Below are positions 18,938-26,990 of a stretch of DNA of 64,000 bases, piece after piece. Position 1 is the stretch's first letter. Each line of letters starts with the position of its first letter. The notes beneath the pieces are model-generated. The model had not been told where the DNA came from and ran no database searches. It worked only from the letters and a program-made list of their open reading frames with translations. The position numbers and the translations under genes were made by a program. The DNA comes from Desulforhabdus sp. TSK. GTDB taxonomy: Bacteria; Desulfobacterota; Syntrophobacteria; Syntrophobacterales; Syntrophobacteraceae. The stretch lies in NCBI RefSeq assembly GCF_022836495.1, contig NZ_BQXM01000001.1, forward strand, positions 186,001 through 250,000, in the 5' to 3' direction.

Positions 18938-20263
18938 ATGGAAAAGGCTTTGAATTCAGCTTCTTTGGACAGTGTTCCCCGGCATGTCCGCGAAATCATG
19001 GCGTGCCTGTTTCGGTCGGGATTCCAGGTGTGGGTGGTGGGCGGCGCTTTGAGGGATATGCTTTCCGGGCGCGCACCGAAGGACTACGATCTCGCGACCG
19101 ACGCCCCTGCCGATGCAATCATGAAGCTCTTTTCCCGCGTCATTCCCGTGGGCATTGCGCATGGGACCGTCCGCATTCATGTGGATGAGGGGGACATCGA
19201 AGTCACTACGGTGGCACCTCCCGGGATGGAGGGCATCCTTTTGGACCTGGACCGCCGCGACTTTACGATGAACGCCCTGGCGTTGTCGTATCCGGAAGGA
19301 CACCTCCTCGATCCCCATGGGGGAACTGAAGATCTCCGCCGCCATTTGCTGAAAACCGTGGGGAATCCGCGGTCCCGATTCAAGGAGGATCCTCTGCGAA
19401 TCCTCAGGGCGGCGCGTTTCATGAGCGCTTACGGTTGCCGCATGGATGGCAGAATGGCCGCCGCGGTCAAAGACGAACTGGCCGGCATGGACGGGATCGC
19501 GGCAGAGCGCATACGCGACGAGATGTTCAAGCTCCTCTCGGGGAAATTTGTCATCGAAGCCTTCGAATGGATGCGTCGATGCGGAGTGCTCCGGAAAATC
19601 ATGCCCGAGCTCCAAAGCCTGGTGAGCAGCGGATCGAAGCGTTCGTACCCCTTCGATCCGTATCGGCATACCCTTTACACCATCGGCAACTGCCCTCCCC
19701 GCCTGACCGTCCGCCTGGCTGCGCTTTTGCACCATTTGGACAGGCGGGAATCGCTTCGAAAACGGCCTGCCCCCGGACGCCCAGGGAGTGGGCAGGGGAA
19801 TCATCGGGTGGCTCTATCGCTCATGAAGCGTTGGCGCATGTCCAGGAAGCAGATCCAGGAGGTGAATCTTCTGCTGAACAATCTGCTCCCCCCGAACGCC
19901 GTTCGTTGGGGTGATGTCTCTTTACGGCGCCTGATGGCGGAAGTGGGGCACGAGCGACTGGAAGACCTGTTGGATCTCTCCCACGCCCATCTCCTCTCCC
20001 GGGGGCGGTCGAAAGGCCTGATGCACGCGTTCGAGGTGCTTCGCTCAAAAATCCTTCGGGAAGTGGCGCTTCACCCTCCCTTACACATCGGGGACCTCGA
20101 GGTCAAAGGGGAGGATGTAATGCGTGTTCTTCACCTGAAACCAGGTCCGGTTGTGGGGGAAATTTTACAGGCCGTCCTCCAGCGGGTATTGCAGGATCCG
20201 CAATTTAACCGGCGGGAAGCGCTGATGGCTTATATTCAGCAGCGTTTCAACAATCAATTGTAA
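18938..20263 (+). CDS. tRNA nucleotidyltransferase / poly(A) polymerase family enzyme (CCA-adding type)
   Basis: A 441-residue class II nucleotidyltransferase. The head domain carries GGALRD, the catalytic pair in KDYDLATD, the RRDFTMNALAL motif and EDPLRILRAARF, all typical of enzymes that add CCA to tRNA ends. The middle region has an HD-like segment (YRHTLYTIG ... LAALLHHLD) in which the usual HD pair appears degenerate. The C-terminal tail (about 390-440) has GEDVMRVLHLKPGPVVGEIL, characteristic of bacterial CCA enzymes. The start at 18938 has GGAG 8 bases upstream; an earlier ATG-like start lies at 18905. CCA addition is more likely than poly(A) polymerase activity, but some bacteria split or share these roles, so no symbol is given. 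Confidence 0.88.
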   Translation: MEKALNSASLDSVPRHVREIMACLFRSGFQVWVVGGALRDMLSGRAPKDYDLATDAPADAIMKLFSRVIPVGIAHGTVRIHVDEGDIEVTTVAPPGMEGILLDLDRRDFTMNALALSYPEGHLLDPHGGTEDLRRHLLKTVGNPRSRFKEDPLRILRAARFMSAYGCRMDGRMAAAVKDELAGMDGIAAERIRDEMFKLLSGKFVIEAFEWMRRCGVLRKIMPELQSLVSSGSKRSYPFDPYRHTLYTIGNCPPRLTVRLAALLHHLDRRESLRKRPAPGRPGSGQGNHRVALSLMKRWRMSRKQIQEVNLLLNNLLPPNAVRWGDVSLRRLMAEVGHERLEDLLDLSHAHLLSRGRSKGLMHAFEVLRSKILREVALHPPLHIGDLEVKGEDVMRVLHLKPGPVVGEILQAVLQRVLQDPQFNRREALMAYIQQRFNNQL

Positions 20264-20799
20264 GTGTTTTCCATCGTGCCAGTACCAATAAACGAACTTT
20301 GACATTCCTCTTTAAAATTGTTGACAGAAAGTGAGTAGTGCTTTAGTGATATCAGTACCATGTACCGGTCCGCCAGTCCGCAGGATATTTTTATAACTTA
20401 TTGAAATAAATTAAAAAAAGGAGGAAGGTGCAAAAGGCAGGTTTAGAAATGGGGCAAGCAGTGAACAAATCGGCTGATATTTGCCGCTTCGCTTTGAACC
20501 TGGCGAAGAACATTTTTGATAAATAGCAGGTTTGGAAGGAAGCTGCAACGGTGAAGGGTGCCGGATGGGCTGCCGGCGTTCTTTGTGAGAATTCGGTGAA
20601 GCATCATCGAAATGGTTGTTGAACCTTGGTTTTAGTCAAAATTGCAGGACTGCGGTTGGGAATCCAGTCTTATTTTTAGAACCTCCATGAGACGGGAGGG
20701 TACGGACCGGGGGAGCAGGAATCAATTGCCGACAGATGGTTCATGGGTGCCCGATGGACTGTCCAAGGACTACATCCACTAAGCTAGGAGGAGGGAGTT
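20264..20799. other. Long leader region upstream of the VWA-OmpA gene
   Basis: A 536-base gap. TTGACA occurs at 20299-20304 and again at 20321-20326; the second has only a poor -10 (TAGTGA, 17 bases on), so a promoter here is possible but weak. A small frame with a strong ribosome-binding site is listed separately (20428-20526). The rest, to 20799, shows only a short GCCGG/CCGGC inverted repeat followed by a T-rich stretch near 20560-20585, and the strong site AGGAGGAGGG before the next ATG. Confidence 0.4.
20428..20526 (+). CDS. Possible 32-residue small protein (GTG start)
   Basis: AAAGGAGG lies 3-4 bases before a GTG that opens 33 codons ending in TAG. The deduced peptide runs from QKAGLEMGQAVNKSAD to LAKNIFDK. 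It would be a short amphipathic, slightly basic helix with one cysteine. An internal ATG at codon 8 is an alternative start but lacks its own site. No family is recognised. The only support is the ribosome-binding site and plausible composition, so this may be a leader peptide or a chance frame. Confidence 0.35.
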   Translation: MQKAGLEMGQAVNKSADICRFALNLAKNIFDK

Positions 20800-21825
20800 A
20801 TGAAAAAGTTCAAGATGTTGAAGGTAATGGTGTTGGTTTTAGCGTTGGTGTTTGCTGCCGGTTCCGGCATGGCCCGCGCCGTAGACAAATGCCCTGATAA
20901 TTTTGTCTTTCTGGTGGACCAGTCCGGGTCCATGTACATGCACATTGTGGGCTCCCAGGTGAAGATGGCCATTGCCAAGAAGGTGCTGCTGGGCATCAAT
21001 GACATGATTCCTGACATGCGTTATAATTCCGCCCTGCAGATGTTCGCACCTGTTCAGACAGTCGTGCCGGTGGGACCTTACGATCGCGCTGCCATGGCCA
21101 AGGGTATCAAAAGCATCAAAGAGGAACAGGCGATCTTCGGGCGTCTCACCCCCATGGGACCTGGCATCATGGCGCTGGATCCCGTGCTGGCTAAGATGTC
21201 GGGCAACACCGCTGTGATTCTGGTGAGCGACGGTATGGCGAACCAGGGACCGGACCCGGTGGAAGAAGCTCGGGCCATTTACAGCAAATACCCCAACGTG
21301 TGCATACACATCATCTCCCTGGCAGATGCTTCAGACAAGAAGGGTAAAGAAATTCTTACCGCCATCAACAAGATGAATACCTGCAGCGTGATGGCGGAAG
21401 GGGTGGCCCTGGAATGTGACGCCGCGGCCATGGAAAAGTTCGTCAGCTCCATCTTCTGTACACCCAAGAAAGCGGCTCCCAAGGAAGAAGTGATCGTCCT
21501 GAGAGGCATCAATTTCGATTTCGATAAGTCCAACATCAAGCCCGAATTCAAGCCGGTGCTGGATGAAGCCGTCAGGATTCTGATGAAGAACCCGGATATC
21601 CGCGTGACCATCGAAGGCCATACGGATGCCATGGGGTCGGAAGCCTACAACCAGAAATTGTCCGAGAGACGTGCAGCCGCCGTCTATGATTATTTCCTGA
21701 GCAAGGGCGTTCCTTCAAGCCGTATGAGAAGCGTGGGTTATGGCGAGCTCAGACCTATCGCCACCAACGCTACGGAAGAAGGCCGTGCCCTCAACCGTCG
21801 TGCGGAGCTCAAAGTCGAGAAGTAA
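20800..21825 (+). CDS. Exported VWA-domain protein with C-terminal OmpA peptidoglycan-binding domain
   Basis: A 341-residue envelope protein. A signal peptide (1-27, ending MARA) is followed by a von Willebrand A domain whose metal site DxSxS is seen as DQSGS at residues 40-44. The C-terminal 110 residues are an OmpA-like domain: NFDFDKSNIKPEF, the EGHTD turn, and LSERRAAAV, the peptidoglycan-binding helix. It should sit in the periplasm or outer membrane and tie a protein-binding VWA module to the cell wall. AGGAGGAGGG precedes the ATG at good spacing. A terminator-like hairpin follows, then a second exported protein in the same direction. The binding partner is unknown. Confidence 0.88.
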   Translation: MKKFKMLKVMVLVLALVFAAGSGMARAVDKCPDNFVFLVDQSGSMYMHIVGSQVKMAIAKKVLLGINDMIPDMRYNSALQMFAPVQTVVPVGPYDRAAMAKGIKSIKEEQAIFGRLTPMGPGIMALDPVLAKMSGNTAVILVSDGMANQGPDPVEEARAIYSKYPNVCIHIISLADASDKKGKEILTAINKMNTCSVMAEGVALECDAAAMEKFVSSIFCTPKKAAPKEEVIVLRGINFDFDKSNIKPEFKPVLDEAVRILMKNPDIRVTIEGHTDAMGSEAYNQKLSERRAAAVYDYFLSKGVPSSRMRSVGYGELRPIATNATEEGRALNRRAELKVEK

Positions 21826-21841
21826 TGTTTGATTGAAAGTC

Positions 21842-21885
21842 CTGCCGGGGCATGTCCTTTGAGTGCATGCCTCGGCAGTTTATTT
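21842..21885 (+). terminator. Intrinsic terminator after the VWA-OmpA gene
   Basis: CTGCCGGGGCATG (21842-21854) pairs with CATGCCTCGGCAG (21866-21878) over 13 bases with one G-T wobble, loop 11 bases, followed by TTTATTT. It begins 16 bases after the VWA-OmpA stop, and may lower rather than abolish readthrough into the next gene, whose start is 39 bases beyond the T run. Confidence 0.7.
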
Positions 21886-21923
21886 CCAGGGGAGAAATTA
21901 TTTTGGGAGGAGAAAGCGTTGTC

Positions 21924-22358
21924 ATGTCGAGAATAGCGCGAAGAATCTCGGTTTTGTTCGTTGTGTTTGCCTTGATGGCCGGTCTTCAGGCCGCTCAGGT
22001 TATGGCTTCCGATGACGCCCAGGTGGAAGAGAGTTTTGTGGCTTTTCAAAAAGACTGGATGCAGAAGCTGAAAACTCATGGGAAGTACGGCGAACACAAT
22101 GCTCAGCTTGCGGAAGATAAAGAAGGGGCGGGAACGTTTTCCGCCGAATACGACGATCTGACGGAGCCCACATCCTTTGAAATCAAGAAAACCGATGTGA
22201 AGTCAACTCCCTACGTGGGTGTTATCCACTACGAGAAAAGGAAATACTCCTGCCGTGCTAAAACGCTCGAGCAAGCCAAACTGGGGCCTTACGAAGTAGC
22301 GTCGAGCTCCGAGGTGACGGAAATTTTTCGTTACTCCAACGGTAAATGGGTGTATTAG
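21924..22358 (+). CDS. Small exported protein of unknown function
   Basis: A 144-residue protein with a clear signal peptide (about 1-29, basic start MSRIARR, hydrophobic core, likely cleavage near VMAS). The mature part is acidic and lysine-rich and ends with a likely beta-structured segment (YVGVIHYEKRKYSCRA ... FRYSNGKWVY). No family is recognised. GGGAGGAG lies about 10 bases before the ATG at 21924; an in-frame upstream ATG at 21852 is inside the preceding terminator and is rejected. It follows the VWA-OmpA gene and may share its expression by readthrough. Confidence 0.7.
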   Translation: MSRIARRISVLFVVFALMAGLQAAQVMASDDAQVEESFVAFQKDWMQKLKTHGKYGEHNAQLAEDKEGAGTFSAEYDDLTEPTSFEIKKTDVKSTPYVGVIHYEKRKYSCRAKTLEQAKLGPYEVASSSEVTEIFRYSNGKWVY

Positions 22359-22403
22359 CGTGGCCTTGCTGAGCATTGCCACGGCAACTCGAGCATAGGT
22401 GAT

Positions 22404-22428
22404 CCGGGTGCGGTCAAGCCGCGCCCGG
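22404..22428. other. GC-rich hairpin between converging genes
   Basis: CCGGGTGCGG (22404-22413) and CCGCGCCCGG (22419-22428) form a 10-base stem with one G-T wobble and a 5-base loop. It lies between a rightward and a leftward gene end. No T run follows directly on either side, so it may protect 3' ends rather than terminate. Confidence 0.4.
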
Positions 22429-22470
22429 CTCCATCAGCCCGGTCGAGCTGAAGATTTTTTCATTATCTGC

Positions 22471-23649
22471 CTATGGCAGATTCAGCGGTTTGTCATACCC
22501 TGTAAGCTCCACATACCCTTCGCCCGTCACGGGCTTTCCATCCTTTCCATTTCCCTTTACTGAAACACTCCCTTCCCAGTAGGTGATGCGCGTGGTTCCG
22601 GGCGTGTTCATTTCCTGGTCCTTCAGCTGAGCAGCGATGGTGAGCTCCATCTTCAGGGGGATGATTTTTATCGCCCACCTTACGGGATAACTGCCCCCGG
22701 AATGGGGGCTCTGCCAGTGATCCAAGGCTTCCACCGCAATATCCTGGAAGACCAGGGCAGTGGTCGTCCCGGACGCATCGACGAAGGTCCCGCTGGACGC
22801 AGGGCTCATGCCTCCATCTTTCTGACGGAGCAGGTAAATCATAAGCTCTGTCCGGTCGGAAAACTGCAGGCTGAACCAGTCCCATCCCAAAAGGTCCGAT
22901 TCCAGCGGGGCCGTGCTGAATTCATGGTCCATCCATGCGCTTCCCTGTACCGGAATGGATTGCCCCCGAACGACCAGATCCCCATGGACGCTCATGCGCG
23001 TCAGGGAATAGTAGCAGCTGGCGCTATCCGCCGCTTTTCCCTTCAGGGAATAACCGTTTTGGCCATGGAGTACAGGCGGTTTTTCCTGTGACAGGATAAG
23101 ATTCATGCCAAAATCTTCGGCCACCGCCGTCAAATGATGGATGGAGTCTTCGTGGCGGATCTCCAGGCTCCAGTCTTTCACGAAGACGGATGTCTTTTCA
23201 AGGTCGCTCGTGGCGTCAGCGAGTCCGACGGCTCCCCGGGCCATCTGTTCCACATGGCGGTAGGTTCCTTCCATGATGTCCGAAAGGGCCAGATGTGCAA
23301 TGTAGATCTGGGGAGTGCGCCACGCCGAGGGAAGCTTCGGCCAGCCGGTCTCATCACCGGGAGGAACAAACTGGTGGCGAAAGAAAGTCAGCTGAAAGCC
23401 GAAGGGGGAGCCGGATCCGGACTTCACATTGCCCGTGTAATACCACCATTCCGTGGCATATCCCGGGTGCGGTCCGTGATCCCGGGGAAACTCGAGATGG
23501 CAGGGCCCCGCCACACTTCGATAGGAGGTTTCAGCCCGGCTGGAGCAGGGCATCAGCATCACCATCGCTGCCAGGAAACAGAGCAGAAGGGGCAGTCGAC
23601 GTGAGGCTTTGTCGGTCAGGTACACCTGGACGCGGAATATGGAAGCCAT
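22471..23649 (-). CDS. AttH/CrtC-like exported lipocalin-fold protein
   Basis: A 392-residue protein with an N-terminal signal peptide (hydrophobic core PLLLCFLAAMVMLM near 20-33, then CSSRAE). The mature protein has the AttH/carotenoid 1,2-hydratase family pattern, with GHP-type and WWYYTGNV motifs near residue 70, FGFQLTFFRH, and a central SAWMDHEFST segment. In other bacteria AttH-type genes occur beside an ABC transporter as here, and are not carotenoid enzymes. The start at 23649 has GAGGGA about 7 bases upstream, and lies 2 bases after the stop of the permease gene. The family's biochemical role is not established; a periplasmic partner of the transporter is the best inference. Confidence 0.8.
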   Translation of the reverse strand: MASIFRVQVYLTDKASRRLPLLLCFLAAMVMLMPCSSRAETSYRSVAGPCHLEFPRDHGPHPGYATEWWYYTGNVKSGSGSPFGFQLTFFRHQFVPPGDETGWPKLPSAWRTPQIYIAHLALSDIMEGTYRHVEQMARGAVGLADATSDLEKTSVFVKDWSLEIRHEDSIHHLTAVAEDFGMNLILSQEKPPVLHGQNGYSLKGKAADSASCYYSLTRMSVHGDLVVRGQSIPVQGSAWMDHEFSTAPLESDLLGWDWFSLQFSDRTELMIYLLRQKDGGMSPASSGTFVDASGTTTALVFQDIAVEALDHWQSPHSGGSYPVRWAIKIIPLKMELTIAAQLKDQEMNTPGTTRITYWEGSVSVKGNGKDGKPVTGEGYVELTGYDKPLNLP

Positions 23650-23651
23650 TT

Positions 23652-26243
23652 TTATTCCCTCAGGACTTGGGATGCCGGGCGTTGGAAGACCAGTTGACTC
23701 GCAGGCAAAGCCGCGAAGAGGGCGGTGCCCAGGATCAGGGGAAGCGATATCCATAGGGCCGTCCAGTCAACGCTGTAGATGAAGGTCCATCCGAAGGACT
23801 GGCGGTTGATGACGAAAATGAGCAGATAAGAAAGAAAAAAACCGCAGCAGAGCCCGATGCCTTCGCCGGTGATGACCATGAGGACGGCTTCCCAGATGAT
23901 CATGGTACGGACCTGGGTTCTGGATGCCCCGACTGCCAGAAGCGTGTGGAGCTGACGGCTCCGCTCCAGGATGAAAGTCGCCAGGGTGGTCGTGATTCCC
24001 AGGGTGGCCGCCAGCAGTGCGATGAGGAGGAGTACGCTCGTGATGGAGAAAGTTTCATCGAAAATGCGCAAAATGATGCGGCGCAGATCCCGCCCCGTGG
24101 TGACTTCCAGTGCCTGTGCCTGGTCGCCTGAACGGGTGAGAATCTCGTTTTTCAAGGCCAGGGCAGCTGCTTCAAGATCCTCACCGGGATGTTTCAGAAA
24201 CAGGCGGGCTCCGCTCCAGGAGGTATCACCGGATTTTTTCGTGAAACGCTCCAAAGGATAGTGGACCGTTCCTCCCTGGGTGCGGTAATCACGGAAGATG
24301 GCCAGCACAGGCAGGTCCAGCTTCGTTCCCTCGATCTGCGCGGTAAAATGATCTCCTACTCCCAAGCCTGTCTGATTGGCAAAAACTTCAGAAATGAGAA
24401 TTCCGTCTCGTGCCTCCAGCTCGCGAAAAATGTTTTCGGGATGCCCCTGCAGGAACAGCAGGGAGGCGTGGTGCCGCAGTCTGGAAAGATCGAGGGCTTC
24501 AAATTGATAGGGTACTTTTTCGTAGGTCAAAAAAATACGCCGATAGGGGACGATTTCGACAGATTCCTGCAGATCCTGGAGAAGCTGCACCGTTTGCGGC
24601 GGGAGGGGGTCCCGGTACCGGTTGATTTCAGACATCTTGGGCCGGAGAAAAAGATCCCCGCTGATGCTTTGCTCCACCCACAGCTCGACGGTTCCACGGA
24701 AACTGTGAATCATGATGACAAGGGCCACAAACAGGCCGACGGCAGTGATGAGAGCACCCACGGACAGGGCCATGCGGGCTCCCGAATCCCGGATGTAGCG
24801 TCCGCCGAGATAGGCGGGTTGTCCGCCCACATGCTGCAAAAGCGGAGGGAGGTGGGAGCCGAGCAGGTGCAGGCACCAGGGGGAAAGGAGAGAAAAACCG
24901 CAGAACAGGAGGAAGGTAGCCAGGTAGCCTGAAAGGGGGACGCCGTGTATGGCGGGAAGCCTGACCAGGGGCCACACGGTAAGGATCAGCAGGGCACCCA
25001 GGAGGGCCAGGCAATAGGGTGCCGGCGATCCGTTTTCCCTGGACGCGTGCCTCAGGAAGACTTCCCGGGGATGGACCTTCCTGGCTTCGATGGCGGGTTG
25101 AATGGCAGCCAGCAGGGAGACGAAGAGGGTCAATGCGAAAGAGGATGCTGCCTCTAAAGGATCGAGCGGCAACTGGTCCACCTGCACCCGAACGAAAAGG
25201 TGGCTGACCGTTGCGCTCACCTGCTCCACCAACCGGCGAACCAGGAAGGACGACAGGGGGATGGCCGCGACCCATCCCACCACACCGAAGAACGCGCCTT
25301 CCAGCAGAAACAGAAAGAACAACAGACGCGAAGAGGCGCCAAGAGATCTAAGAACGGCCATTTCATGGCGCCGCGATGTGACGTGAAGGGAGACGAGGCT
25401 GAAGATGAGGAACATTCCCACGAACAGGGAAACGAAGCTCAGGACGGAAAGATTGAGTCGATAGGAACGAACCATCAGTTTTCCGCTTTCTCTGGCTTCA
25501 CTCGGCTTTTCCAGGACGGTTCCCTCCGGGAGCATCGCTGCGATAGAGCGTGCCGCATCGTTTTGAGCCGATGCTTTGAGGCGGAGATCGATCCTGTCGA
25601 CCCAGCCGTGCAGCCCGGTAAATTCCTGAAAAGTAGCGATATCCGTTAGAGCGATTCCTCCGCCTTCCGCGAGGGCCAGTCCTTCGGGCTCAAGAATGTC
25701 CGTCACCTGGAAGTCGACCGTCCTGTGGGCGTGCTCCAGTGTGATGGAATCCCCTGGAGCCTTGTGCCATCGCTCTGAGAGCTTTTCCCCCGGGAGGAGG
25801 GTGTACGGTGTCCGCATGAGCGTCAACCAGGAAGAGCCCCTTTCACTGGTGCCGGTGGAGCTCCACTGGCGCATGTCCCGGTCGGAGATGGGGTCGAGGC
25901 CGATGAGTAGAAACGGCTCACCCCCATTGCCTGCGGGACGGACATATGTGGAAAGGAGCGGGGAAGCCGTCTCTACGGCCGGGTGCTTTTGCAGGGCGGC
26001 CACGAGTCCTTCCGGGACTCGTGCACCGGGAGTCACAACGGTCCAGTCCGCTTTGCCTGCCAGGGTGTCCATGCTGTTCGCAAAGGAATCCACCGAGGCA
26101 TTGACGGCCAGGCGCACGCTGGTGAAGACAGCCGCTCCGAGGGCGATGCCCAGGAGCACGGTCAATGTACGCCAGTATTGGGAGCGCAATTGGCGGAGGC
26201 TGAACCAGATCCACAGGCGCACGAGAAAAACGGCTTTCTTCAT
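23652..26243 (-). CDS. FtsX/MacB-type ABC transporter permease (fused double unit)
   Basis: An 863-residue inner-membrane permease with about ten hydrophobic segments in two groups. Each group follows a large periplasmic domain, so it resembles two LolC/FtsX-type permeases joined head to tail. The first helix is near residues 8-35; helix clusters follow at about 260-440 and again at 480-510 and 740-850. Such proteins do not transport through a channel but use ATP hydrolysis to move lipids, lipoproteins or peptides in the envelope. Its ATG overlaps the stop of the ATPase gene (ATGA arrangement), and an AttH-type gene follows 2 bases after its stop. The three form one operon. Confidence 0.87.
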   Translation of the reverse strand: MKKAVFLVRLWIWFSLRQLRSQYWRTLTVLLGIALGAAVFTSVRLAVNASVDSFANSMDTLAGKADWTVVTPGARVPEGLVAALQKHPAVETASPLLSTYVRPAGNGGEPFLLIGLDPISDRDMRQWSSTGTSERGSSWLTLMRTPYTLLPGEKLSERWHKAPGDSITLEHAHRTVDFQVTDILEPEGLALAEGGGIALTDIATFQEFTGLHGWVDRIDLRLKASAQNDAARSIAAMLPEGTVLEKPSEARESGKLMVRSYRLNLSVLSFVSLFVGMFLIFSLVSLHVTSRRHEMAVLRSLGASSRLLFFLFLLEGAFFGVVGWVAAIPLSSFLVRRLVEQVSATVSHLFVRVQVDQLPLDPLEAASSFALTLFVSLLAAIQPAIEARKVHPREVFLRHASRENGSPAPYCLALLGALLILTVWPLVRLPAIHGVPLSGYLATFLLFCGFSLLSPWCLHLLGSHLPPLLQHVGGQPAYLGGRYIRDSGARMALSVGALITAVGLFVALVIMIHSFRGTVELWVEQSISGDLFLRPKMSEINRYRDPLPPQTVQLLQDLQESVEIVPYRRIFLTYEKVPYQFEALDLSRLRHHASLLFLQGHPENIFRELEARDGILISEVFANQTGLGVGDHFTAQIEGTKLDLPVLAIFRDYRTQGGTVHYPLERFTKKSGDTSWSGARLFLKHPGEDLEAAALALKNEILTRSGDQAQALEVTTGRDLRRIILRIFDETFSITSVLLLIALLAATLGITTTLATFILERSRQLHTLLAVGASRTQVRTMIIWEAVLMVITGEGIGLCCGFFLSYLLIFVINRQSFGWTFIYSVDWTALWISLPLILGTALFAALPASQLVFQRPASQVLRE

Positions 26244-26935
26244 GAGTATTCAGCGATGACCCCGTCCTTCAGGAAAAGAGAGAGGCCGGCGTACCGGTCG
26301 GCCAGGGTGCTGTGCGTGGCGATGATGACGGTGCGTCCCAATTTATTGTTGAGCTCCCATAAGAGCTCCATCACGATTTCGCCGTTGCGGCTGTCGAGAT
26401 TGCCGGTGGGCTCATCCGCCAGGATGATGGCCGGATCGTTGATGAGAGCCCGCGCGATGGCCGTGCGCTGCATTTCCCCTCCCGAGAGATGGGAGGGCGG
26501 GTGCTGGAGTCTTGCAGTCAATTTGAGCCAGTCGAGGAGATCGAGGGCTCTGGCTTTCACCTGGGGGGACGGCTTTCCCGCCAGGAGCGCCGGGAGGCAG
26601 GTGTTTTCCAGGACGGTCAGGGTGGGAAGCAGGTTGAAGGATTGAAAAATGATGCCGACCGAGGAGCGGCGGTAGTGAGTGATCTCGGCAGGAGAGGCTT
26701 TGCGCAAGTCCCGGCCGGCCACATGAAGCTCCCCTTCCGTCGGTTGATCCAATCCCCCCAGCAAAGAGAGCAGGGTACTCTTGCCCGAGCCGCTGTTGCC
26801 TTTCAGCACAACCATTTGACCGGGAAGAATATCCAGGTCGATGTGATCGACTGCGGCGATTTCAACCTGGCCCAGGCGATAGATACGCGTCAGCTGCCTG
26901 GCCTTGATGATGGGAGAAGAGAAGACTTCGTTCAT
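26240..26935 (-). CDS. ABC transporter ATP-binding protein (LolD/MacB type)
   Basis: A 231-residue ATPase. Walker A is GNSGSGKST (near residue 45), the Q-loop is IFQSFNLLPTL, the signature is LSGGEMQRTAIARAL, Walker B is AIILADEPTGNLD, and the switch histidine is in IIATHS. This is the LolD/MacB subgroup that powers FtsX-type permeases. The start at 26935 is set by the beginning of family similarity and a GGAG upstream; the frame continues open to 27184 inside the kinase gene, which is rejected. Its end overlaps the permease start by 4 bases. It is the first gene of the ATPase-permease-AttH operon. Confidence 0.93.
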   Translation of the reverse strand: MNEVFSSPIIKARQLTRIYRLGQVEIAAVDHIDLDILPGQMVVLKGNSGSGKSTLLSLLGGLDQPTEGELHVAGRDLRKASPAEITHYRRSSVGIIFQSFNLLPTLTVLENTCLPALLAGKPSPQVKARALDLLDWLKLTARLQHPPSHLSGGEMQRTAIARALINDPAIILADEPTGNLDSRNGEIVMELLWELNNKLGRTVIIATHSTLADRYAGLSLFLKDGVIAEYS

Positions 26936-26990
26936 GCTGGACAGTGCTCCATATGCCAAGTTTTCTTCCGTAGCGGGTACAAAAAGCCGG

